A stretch of 14,080 nt of DNA from contig JABMNB010000802.1 of the NCBI GenBank assembly GCA_013205335.1, positions 1 through 14,080 of the forward strand. The letters run 5' to 3'. Of the stretch, positions 1-9,000 are shown one piece after another. How positions within the stretch are numbered: position 1 is the stretch's first letter; each line of letters opens with the position of its first letter. Source of the DNA: Rhodospirillales bacterium (lineage in GTDB: Bacteria > Pseudomonadota > Alphaproteobacteria > Reyranellales > Reyranellaceae). Below the pieces are notes generated by a model. That model was not told the origin of the DNA. It worked only from the letters and a program-made list of their open reading frames with translations, and did not search any database. Position numbers and translations under genes: made by a program.

Positions 1-785
1 ATCTGCGCCCAGTAACCGTGCGGGCGCTCCATGCGAAGACTGTTGTGCGGGATGTCGAGGGCGCTCACCTTGGCGTAGTTGCGCGTGAACGCATCGGGTG
101 AGGCGAGCTCGGCATCGGAGGGAAAGGCCTCGCGGCTCGACATCAGGAAGTAGTTTGGCACGCCGATGCGACGGGCGGCGGGGCCGAACAGGCCGCCATC
201 GAGATTGTAGACCGCGACGATGTGCGGGTCCTTGGACGCGGCCGCCAGGCCAGAGGGGCCGCCGATCGACATGCCGAGCACGCCGACGCGGTCGAGGGCG
301 ATCCGGCCGGCGAGGTCGGGAAGCTGGCCGTCGCGCAGTGCCGCCAGCACCTCGACAATGCGGTTGCCCTGGGTGGTGACATGGCGCGCCGCGCGCCGCA
401 TCGACTCCTCCGTCTGCGCCTCGGTGAGCAGCTCGAACGAGACGCCCTTGTCCGGGTCGGTGGTGCGGTCGCTCGCATAGTCATCGACGCCCACGACGAC
501 AAAGCCGTTGCTCGCGAGATTCTCGACCTGCGCGCGGCTCTGTGCGCGCGTTCCGCCCCAGCCCGGCGAATAGAGGACCAGCGGCGCCGGCCCCTTGAGC
601 TCGCGCGGCTGCCAGATCGTCACGACGAGCGGCTGCCCGTTGGCGTCCTTCAGCGTGGCGTTGCTCTCGGCGACCGCGTCGGGACCGCCGGGCGTCGGCC
701 AGCGCGGCACGAGGACGTACCAGCCGGCCGCCATGACAACGGCCACGACCAGCACAGCGAAGAGGAATAGGCGGAGGAGGGTCAC
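1..785 (-). CDS. Membrane-anchored alpha/beta hydrolase, PAF-acetylhydrolase-like (3' end outside window)
   Basis: A predicted serine ester or amide hydrolase; 261 complete codons are visible and the frame is still open at the left edge. I chose the GTG at 785 because it overlaps the TGA of the C-TE gene in a GTGA junction and gives a complete N-terminal hydrophobic segment (residues 3-26, LLRLFLFAVLVVAVVM then AAGWYVLV). The ATG at codon 18 would cut that segment. The mature part is probably periplasmic. The nucleophile elbow is GMSIG with Ser173. Asp196 in NLDGG lies 23 residues later, the same spacing as Ser273-Asp296 in human plasma PAF-acetylhydrolase. His256 in RPHGYWAQ completes a plausible triad. 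Its position as last gene of the operon suggests product trimming, deacylation or self-protection. That role is inference; the fold and triad are read from sequence. Confidence 0.85.
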   Translation of the reverse strand, partial: MTLLRLFLFAVLVVAVVMAAGWYVLVPRWPTPGGPDAVAESNATLKDANGQPLVVTIWQPRELKGPAPLVLYSPGWGGTRAQSRAQVENLASNGFVVVGVDDYASDRTTDPDKGVSFELLTEAQTEESMRRAARHVTTQGNRIVEVLAALRDGQLPDLAGRIALDRVGVLGMSIGGPSGLAAASKDPHIVAVYNLDGGLFGPAARRIGVPNYFLMSSREAFPSDAELASPDAFTRNYAKVSALDIPHNSLRMERPHGYWAQ

Positions 786-3007
786 AGCGGACGCAAGACG
801 GTTGCGATCTCGGCCGCTGGCCGCTCGCGGAACATGTCGAAATGGCCGCTGTTCACGTCGACCTTGGCGAACTTTCCGGCGACCAGGGGCTTCCAGCCCA
901 TGTGCTCGTCGAACAGCCGGCCGCGCAGCGGCTCGTTGCTGCGGAACAGCACGACGTCGCCGGCATAGGGCGTCGGCCGGTACTGCGCGACCTTGCTGTA
1001 GAGATAGTCGTCGAACCACTCGCCGGCCAGCGCCTGCCGCGTCGGTCCCGCTTCCTGGGGCAGCAGGCCGAGATGGTAGAGCACCGGCTTGCGCGCCAGC
1101 TCGTCGAAGCCGACCTCGCCCTTGCGGAACAGGTTGACGCGCTTCTTGTACCGGTCAAGGCGGAGTTGCTGGCGGCGCAGCACGCGCTCCCAGCGCGACA
1201 TGGTCTCGCGATAGCCGGGCGCCCAGCTATCGAACAGCGCGACCAGCGGCACCTTCTCGCCCATCGCCGTGAGCTGGCGCGCCGCCTCGAAGGCCAGTAC
1301 GCCATAGATGCAGTGGCCGCCCAGGATGTAGGGCCCGCGCGGCTGCGCCCAGCGGATCAGCCGCACCGCATAGGCGCCGAAATCCTCGAACGTGTAGGCG
1401 TCGAGATCGACCGGTCCGTCCTGGTGGTACATCAGGATGTCGGTGAAGGGCCGCTGCTCGCCGAGCTGGCGCGCGAGCTGAAAATAGACGGAGCGGTTGT
1501 TGAGCACGATCATCGGCGTGCGCGGACCGTCCTCGTGGAAGCGCACGACCTGCCGTTCCGGCTCGTGCACCGGGATGGGCTCGCCACGCGCCACGGCCGG
1601 GCGCCCCGACGGCAACGTCCCGCTGGGGGCCGTGATGCCGGCCAGAGCCACGTTCGCCGTCAGCGGCCCGTCGGCCGCGGTCGCGAGCGTCTCGAGGCAG
1701 AGACGCCACGCGTCCAGCAGCGCCTTGACGGTGGCCGGCTCGTAGAGGCCGGCATCGGCCTCGCAGGACAGGCGCCAGCCTTCGTCGCGGCTGATCATGT
1801 AGAAGTTGAGTGGCCACTGCGTGCCCGACGAGAAGGAGGGCAGCGAGACCAGGTCGAAGCGGCCCGCGCCGTCGCGCTCGGTCTCGGTGGTGCCGGAATA
1901 GGAGCGGTGCAGCACGAGGTTGGCGGCGTGCAGCGGTCGCCCGTCGCGGCGCGCGGCGAAGTTCTCGGCGATCTCGAACGGCAGGCGCTGGTGGCGCAGC
2001 GCTTCCTGCACGCGCTCGTTGGCGACGCCGACGAAGCCGTGCAGGGTCGTGGCGTCGTCGACCGGAAGGCAGAGGGTGATCGAGTTCACCGTCGGCCCGA
2101 CCAACTCCGCGGCCTCGGGCTCCTCGCGGTTGGCGACCTGGGAGCCGAACACGATTTCGGCGCTCCCCGTCACGCGATACAGCATCAGCCCCAGCGCCGC
2201 CACGGCCAGGCCGAACAGCGTGGCGTCATGCTTCCGCGCGAAGCTCTCGAACGCCGCGCTGAGTTCACCCGGCAGCAGCAGCGAAGTGATGTTGCTGCGC
2301 TCGCCGGGCCGCGTGCCGGTGGGCAGGGCGTGGTCGGCCGGAACGGGGGTGGCCGAAGCGCCGCGGAGCTGCCGCATCCAGTAGGCGCGCGCCTCGTCGA
2401 GTTCGCCACTCGCCAGCAGCTCGTTCTGCCAGGCAGCGTAGTCGGCGAACTGCAGGTCGGGCGGTGTGGCGTCGGGCGCGCGGCCGTCGTCGATCGCCTC
2501 GGCGGCCGCGCGCAGCTCGCTGACGATCAAGCCGGTCGACCACCCGTCGCAGATCAGCGAATGCAGGGTGAGCAGCAGGACGCCACGGTCGGGCGCCAGC
2601 CGCAGCAGGGTGGAGCGCAGGAGCGGCGCCACCGCAGGATCGATCGGCGTCACGGCTTCGGCGCGGGCGATCTCCTCGGCGCGCGACTCGCGCTCCTCGG
2701 CCGGCAGCGCCGTCAGGTCGATGGCGTTCAGCTTCACCGGGCAGGACGGATGCACCTCCTGCGCCAGCCGACCGTCGATCTCGCGGAACGAGGTGCGCAG
2801 GATCTCGTGCCGGCGCACCAGCGCCTGCAGCGCGCCCTCCGCCGCGGCATGCGACAGCGCGCCGGTCACCAGCCAGCGCATGGAGATGTTCAGTCCCTGC
2901 GGTCCGCGGCTGCGCTGCTGGGCGAAGAAGCGTTCCTGCAGCATCGTGCAGGCGAACGCCTGCGCGTCCGCCGCCGGCAGCCTGTCGTCATATTCCCCCA
3001 TGCTCAT
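782..3007 (-). CDS. NRPS release protein: condensation domain plus thioesterase (C-TE)
   Basis: A 741-aa terminal NRPS protein. The C domain spans about residues 15-445 (nt 1673-2965) and the TE about 495-741 (nt 785-1525). No A or PCP domain lies between them. The C-domain active motif reads H149-S150-L-I-C-D154-G155, so the second, catalytic His of HHxxxDG is Ser. The TE elbow is GGHCIYG with Cys566 where Ser is usual and Tyr568 where Gly is usual. The oxyanion-loop region (residues 500-509) lacks the HxGG pattern typical of the family. Asp593 (LFDSW) and His722 (SGHFDMF) fit the other triad positions. The ATG at 3007 overlaps the upstream TGA as ATGA; the frame is open further upstream, but that sequence is out-of-frame reading of the PCP region. 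It presumably docks to the megasynthase PCP and releases the chain. Whether the C domain still condenses anything is doubtful. Confidence 0.92.
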   Translation of the reverse strand: MSMGEYDDRLPAADAQAFACTMLQERFFAQQRSRGPQGLNISMRWLVTGALSHAAAEGALQALVRRHEILRTSFREIDGRLAQEVHPSCPVKLNAIDLTALPAEERESRAEEIARAEAVTPIDPAVAPLLRSTLLRLAPDRGVLLLTLHSLICDGWSTGLIVSELRAAAEAIDDGRAPDATPPDLQFADYAAWQNELLASGELDEARAYWMRQLRGASATPVPADHALPTGTRPGERSNITSLLLPGELSAAFESFARKHDATLFGLAVAALGLMLYRVTGSAEIVFGSQVANREEPEAAELVGPTVNSITLCLPVDDATTLHGFVGVANERVQEALRHQRLPFEIAENFAARRDGRPLHAANLVLHRSYSGTTETERDGAGRFDLVSLPSFSSGTQWPLNFYMISRDEGWRLSCEADAGLYEPATVKALLDAWRLCLETLATAADGPLTANVALAGITAPSGTLPSGRPAVARGEPIPVHEPERQVVRFHEDGPRTPMIVLNNRSVYFQLARQLGEQRPFTDILMYHQDGPVDLDAYTFEDFGAYAVRLIRWAQPRGPYILGGHCIYGVLAFEAARQLTAMGEKVPLVALFDSWAPGYRETMSRWERVLRRQQLRLDRYKKRVNLFRKGEVGFDELARKPVLYHLGLLPQEAGPTRQALAGEWFDDYLYSKVAQYRPTPYAGDVVLFRSNEPLRGRLFDEHMGWKPLVAGKFAKVDVNSGHFDMFRERPAAEIATVLRPL

Positions 3008-6000
3008 GAATTGAGGGTCTGCCGCCGTGCGCCGCGCCGGAAGTCGGCAAGAGAGGGGCCGCGACGGACGTTGGCCTCTCGCGACGCCGCCGGCGTGCCA
3101 TCGATCACTTCCGCAAGAGCGGCCACCGTCGGGTTCTTCATCAGCTCGCGTGCGCTGACCGCGATCCCCTCCCGGTCGAGCTGGGCGGCGATGCGGAACA
3201 CCTGAAGTGAATCCGCGCCCAGGGCGAACAGCGGGTCGTGCACGCCGACCGTGGGCAGGCCGATGACGGTCGCCCACACTGCGGCGATGCGGCCCTCGAG
3301 CGGCGTGCGCGGCGGGCTGCTGACTGCCGCCGCGGCGGCCGGTACGGGCAAGGGCAGCGCGTTGCGGTCGGTCTTGCCATTGGGCGTGAGCGGCAGCGTA
3401 TCGAGCGTCACCCAGCGCAACGGCACCATGTAGGTCGGCAGCCGGTCGGCGAGGAAGGCCGAGAGCTGGGCCGCGCGCGCATCGCCTGCCACGTAGCCGA
3501 CCAGCAGAGGATCGGGGCCGATGTCGGTGCGTAGAACCACGGCGGCATCACGCACGCCGGACGCCTGGCGCAGCACTGCCTCGATCTCCTCGAGCTCGAT
3601 CCGGAAGCCGCGTAGCTTCACCTGATGGTCGATGCGCCCGTGCAACTCAAACTCGCCCGACGGCAGCAGGCGGGCGAGGTCGCCGGTGCGGTAGAGACGC
3701 TGCGGCGCGCGGCCGGCCAGCGCGAGGGCGCGGAAGGCGGCGTCGGTTTGGTCGCTGCGGTCGAAGTATCCCTTGGCGAGTCCGTCGCCGCCGATGAACA
3801 GGTTGCCGACCGTGCCCGGCGGCGCTAGCTGGTTACGGTCGTCGAGCACGTAGAGGCGCTGGTTGGCAAGCGGCCGGCCGATCGTGACCCCGGTCTCGCC
3901 CGGCAGCATCTCGCGGCCCGAGGAGTAGATCGTGGTCTCGGTCGGGCCGTAGAGGTTCCACAGCCGTCCGCCGCCCTCGATTAACCGGTCGACGGTGGCG
4001 CGCGAGATCGCCTCGCCGACAGTGATCATCCGCAGGCCGGGCCACGAGGCGAAGCCCGCCTCGAGCAGCATGCGCCACAGGGTCGGCGTCGCCTGCATCA
4101 GCGTGGCGGCCGATTCCCCGGCGAAGTGGATCAGCTCGACGCCGGTCCTCACCTCGTCCGCCTCGCTCAGTACGAGACGGCCGCCGCTCACCAGCGGCGC
4201 AAAGAGCTCGGTGGCGGCCACGTCGAAAGTGATCGCGCTGGAGCCGATCGTGACGTCGCTCGCCGTGAGTTCGAGCCGGCGGACCACGTCGGTGATCAGG
4301 TTGGTGAGCGAGCGATGGCCGACCTCAACGCCCTTGGGCGTACCGGTCGAGCCCGACGTGAAGAGAACGTAGGCCGTCGCGTCAGCCGTCACCTTGGGCA
4401 GGGGATGGCGCTGCAGCACCTCGTCGAGGGGGAGCCGGTCGGCGCGCAGCGCGAAAGCATAAGGCGCAATCCCTGCGATTCGGTCATCCTGGCAGACAAG
4501 GCCGTCGATCTGGGCGGCGATCGCGATCTGCTTCAGCCGCTCGATCGGCTGGCTTGCGTCGAGCGGCACATAGGCGTGGCCCGACTTCAGGGCGGCGAGC
4601 AGCGCGACCGGCAACAGGCGCGAGCGGTCGACCGCGATGGCGATCCGGCCGTGGCGCCTCTCGCAGACGCCCAGCATCTCCTGTGCGAGCCGCGTCGAGT
4701 GCCGGTCGAGCTCGGCGTAGGTCAGCGAGCCCCTACGGTCGACGATGGCGACGGCGTCGGGTGTCTTCGCCACCTGCGCGGCGAACAGCTCGTGCAGGCA
4801 GCTTTCGCGCGGATAGACAGCCGCGCTGTCGTTGACCTCGTCGAGGACGAAGCGCTCCTGCGCGGGCGTGAGCAGCGGCAGCGCGGCCATGGTCGTGGCC
4901 GGCGCCGCGACGAGACCCTCGAGCAGCCGCCGGTAATGCACCATCCACCGTGCGACCGTCTCCTCGTCGTAGAGGTCGCTGTTGTAGTCGCAATCGATCC
5001 GGAGGCCGGAAGCGGACTCGCTTATGTTCACAAACAGGTCGAAATTCACTGCGGCCTTGCCGTTGGGCGTGACCGAGACCCTGGGGCCGCCGAAGTCTAG
5101 CGCGTCGGCGACCTTCTCCAGGTTGAACTGGATCTCGGTGAGCGGCAGTCGATTGGCGACCCGCTGTATCGGCAGCGCGCGTACCAGCGTGCCGTAGGTG
5201 CAGCGCGCATGGTCGAAGCCGTCGAGCAGGCGCTGCGCCACCGCCTCGACGCGGCGATCGAACGGCGCCTGCCAGTCCACGCCTGCACGGAAGGGCAGCA
5301 TCTGCACGCAATGGCCGACGAGGTCGAGTTGGTCGTCGACCGACTGGCCGGCGACCGGCACGCCCATCACCACGTCGGAGGCGTTGGCGAGGCGGCCGAG
5401 CACGGCCTGCAGCGCGGTGAACAGGACGGAGAAGAGCGTCGTGCCGCTCGCCGCGCCGGTCTTGCGGAGCGCGGTGTGGAGGCCGCCATCGAACCGCGTC
5501 GTGTAAGTGGCGCCGGCGAAGGAGCGGAGCGGCGGCCGCGGCCGGTCTACCGGCAGGTCGGGCAGCGGCGGCAGGTCGGCGAACTGGCCGGCCCACCAGG
5601 CAAGGTCTTGGGCGCGCGTGTCCTGGGTCTCCGTCTGCACCGCCGCGTAGTCGGCGAAGCGCGGCGCCGGTGCGAGGTCGGCGGTCGTGTCGGCCCGCGC
5701 CGCGCGATAGAGCGCGGCGAGATCGTTCAGCACGATGTTCACCGACCAACCGTCGCAGACGATGTGATGTGCGGTGAAGACCAGCACATGGCGGTCCACT
5801 GCCAGCCGCACGAGCGCGGCACGGACGAGCGGGCCGTTCCACAGGTCGAAGGCAGTGCGTGCATCGACATCGACCAGCCCGGCCAGAGCGGCTGCCGGAT
5901 CGGCCTCGTGCGAGAGGTCGCGCACGGGAAGGTCGAGCGTCAGGTTGGGCGCGAAGTGCATGCGCTCGCCCGAGCGGTCGACATGGCCGCGCAGCGCCTG

Positions 6001-9000
6001 GTGGCGCGCCACGACTGCGTTCAGCGCTGCCGCGAGGGCCGCCGGGTCGATTTCGCCCACGAGTTCGACACTCACACTCTCGTTGAAGGCACAGGAAGCA
6101 TCGTCACCGAGCTGGGCGGCCGCCAGGATCTCGAGCTGCGGCTCGGTGAGCGGCGCTGACTCGCCCGCTGCATGGCGTACCGCATCGAGGATGGCGCCGC
6201 GCTCCAGCGCGTCGAGCGTCGCCGTGAAGGCGCGCTCGATCGTGGCGATATCGGCATCGGAATGGGCCGTCGTCAGGAAGCAGGGATAGCCGTCCTGCAC
6301 ATGGACGCCGAGCTGGCGCATCTGCGGCCAGAACAGGGCGGCGAGCGGCCCTTCGGCCGCGAAGTTCATGTGGAACCAGCTCGAATAGGCTTCGACGCGC
6401 GTCGCGAGTCCGCGCCGCTTCAGCTCGCCGTTCAGCCGTTCCACCAGCCCGCCCATGCGCGCGGCGAGAGTCTCCTGCAGCGCCGGCCCTTCGGCCTTGA
6501 GATGCAGCAGCACAGCCTTGCAGGCCGCGAGCGCCAGCGGATGGCGCACGAAGGTGCCGGCGAAGAAGGTCGGCGCCGTCTCGGGGATCGAGTCGTCGCC
6601 GTAGCGCCACATGCCGCCGTCGAGCGCATCCATGAAGCGCGCCTTGCCGGCCAGGATGCCGATTGGCATACCGCCGCCCACCACCTTGCCGTAGGTCGCC
6701 ATATCGGCTCGGATGTCGAATACCGCCTGCATGCCGCCCGGATGGACGCGGAAACCGGTGACGATCTCGTCGAACACCAGCGCCGAGCCGCTGGCCTCGG
6801 TGAGCGCCCGCAGCTTCTGCAGGAATTCCTTGGGCCGGAGGTTGGGATGGCGGCTCTGCACCGGCTCGACCATGACGGCGGCGATCTCCTCACCGTTGGC
6901 CTCGATCCAGTCGAGGCTGCGGCGGTCGCCATAAGGCAGCACCGTCATGTTAGCCACGGACTCGGGCGGAATGCCCGGCGCCACCGGCACTGCGGCGCGT
7001 GCCGCACCACCGCCCGCCTTCACCAGCACCTCGTCGAACTGGCCATGATAGTCGTGGGCGAACACCACGACGCGCTCGCGTCCCGTAACGGCGCGCGCCA
7101 CGCGCATCGCGGCCATCACCGCCTCGGAGCCGGTGTTGCAGAAGGTGACGCGCTCGTCGCCGGTCATCTCGGAAACCAGTGTCGCGACCTCGCCGGCCAG
7201 CGGGCTCTGCGGGCCGATCGGGAAGCCGTCCCTGAGCTGCGCCACGATCGCCTCGGTCACGAAGTCGGGCGAGTGGCCGAACATGGTCTGGCCGTAGCCG
7301 TTCACCAGGTCCACATAGTCGTTGCCGTCGATGTCGCGGATCTTCGAGCCCTTGGCGCTGGCCGCGATCACCGGATAGACGAGTTCCTTCCACTCCTGGC
7401 GGAAGCCCGCGGCGGTGCGCGGATCGGCCAGCGCCGCTCGGTCGCGCTGCGTCTTGACCTTGGAGAGCGGCGTACGCTCGTTGATCTGGCGCACCAGCAT
7501 CTCGACATAGTCGCGCTGGGTGTTGCTCAGCGTGCTCGGCACCTTGGCCGAGGACGGCCGGTAGAGCCGCACCCGCGCCTCGCCATCGTCGGCTGGCGGA
7601 GGAGCAGCGGCGGGGCGCGCGGCCTCGGGCTTTGGCTGCACCGCATCGGTCGGCAGGGTTGCGTCGAGATGGCGGGCGAGGGCCGCTGCCGACGGCATGT
7701 CCTTCAGGAGCTGGCGGAAGGTGATCCGCATCCTGAACTTGCGCTCGACGGCGCGCGCGACCTGGCCCAGCAGCAGTGAGTCGAAACCCAGGTCCACGAA
7801 GGTCTCGCGCGGATCGATGTCCGCCGCGCCCGACAGGTGCTCGAGAATGCCGACGATCTCGACCTGCAAGGTCTCCAGACGCGACGCCGACGCGGCGGCG
7901 GGTGCTGCTGCCGCGACCGGCTCCGCCCCGACCGCCGGCATGGGCGCTGCGGCGCGGCGCGGAGTGCGTTCGATCCAGTGCCGCGTGCGCTGGAAACGGT
8001 AGGTCGGCAGTGAAATTCGCCGCCCCTCGGGCGCGCCGACCTGGTTCCAGTCGATGTCGATGCCCGCGCTCCAGAGCGCCCCCAGCGCCTCGCGCAGATC
8101 TTCGGTCCCGGCATCGGGCAGGCTCGCTGCCACGCCGCGCAAGGACCGGCGGTCGACGATCTGTGCCGCGAGACCCGCGAGGTTGCGGCCCGGACCGACC
8201 TCCAGCAGGAACGGCTGGTCCTGCGCCACCGTGGCCAGCGCGTCGGCGAAGCGCACCGGCTCGCGGCCGTGACGCGCCCAGTATCCCGGATCGGTCGCCT
8301 GCGCCGCACTCGCCCAGCCGCCCGTGACGCTGGAGGCGAAGGCACGCTGCGGCGCCTGCAGCGCGACCGCAGCCGCGGCGCGTTCGATGGCCGGCAGTGC
8401 CGGATCGAGCGCGCGCGAATGGAAGGCGTGGCTGACGGCGAGCGGCCGGCACATCACGCCGCGCGCGGTGAGGCGGGCGTTCAGGGCATCGATGTCGGCC
8501 TTGGGCCCTGCGGCGACCACGAGCTGCGGCGCGTTGATGGCGGCAAGGTCGAGCGCGTCGCCCAGCTCGGCGCGCAGCTCGGCTTCGGGCAGGCGGACCG
8601 CCAGCATTGCGCCCGGCGGCATGGCCTGCATTGCCTGCGCCCGCTCGGAAACCAAACGGCAGCCTTCCTCGAAGGTGAAGACGCCACTAAGGCACGCCGC
8701 GACGAACTCGCCGACGCTGTGGCCCACCATGGTATCGGGCTCGAGGCCCCAGGACATATAGAGCCGCGCCAGTGCGTACTCGAAGATGAAGAGGCCGGGC
8801 TGCGCGTGGAGCGTCGCGTCGCCAGCCGTGGCCTCCGGGTCGAGGAGCAGGGCCTTCAGCCCGTCGCCGACGAGCGGCCCCGCGATGGCGATGCCCTCGT
8901 CGACCAGCCGGCGGAACAGCGCGTGGTCGCGATGGAGGTCGCGCGCCATACCGGCATGCTGCGCGCCCTGGCCGGGGAACATGAACACGAGCGGTGGCCG

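Noticed and set aside
842..3205. 787-residue open frame on the plus strand, antisense to the C-TE gene
   Set aside because: Its translation is low-complexity and rich in Arg, Ala, Gly and Gln with no recognisable domain. It mirrors the codon bias of the real minus-strand gene, as long antisense frames usually do in high-GC DNA.
3008..3277. Upstream extension of the C-TE frame
   Set aside because: It reads the PCP and tail of the megasynthase out of frame. The ATG at 3007 in the ATGA overlap is the better start.
7870..8092. Possible C-methyltransferase or ketoreductase between AT and ACP
   Set aside because: The interval is too short (about 75 residues), consisting of the post-AT linker YRFQRTRHW and an Ala/Pro spacer. 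No SAM- or NADPH-binding motif is visible.
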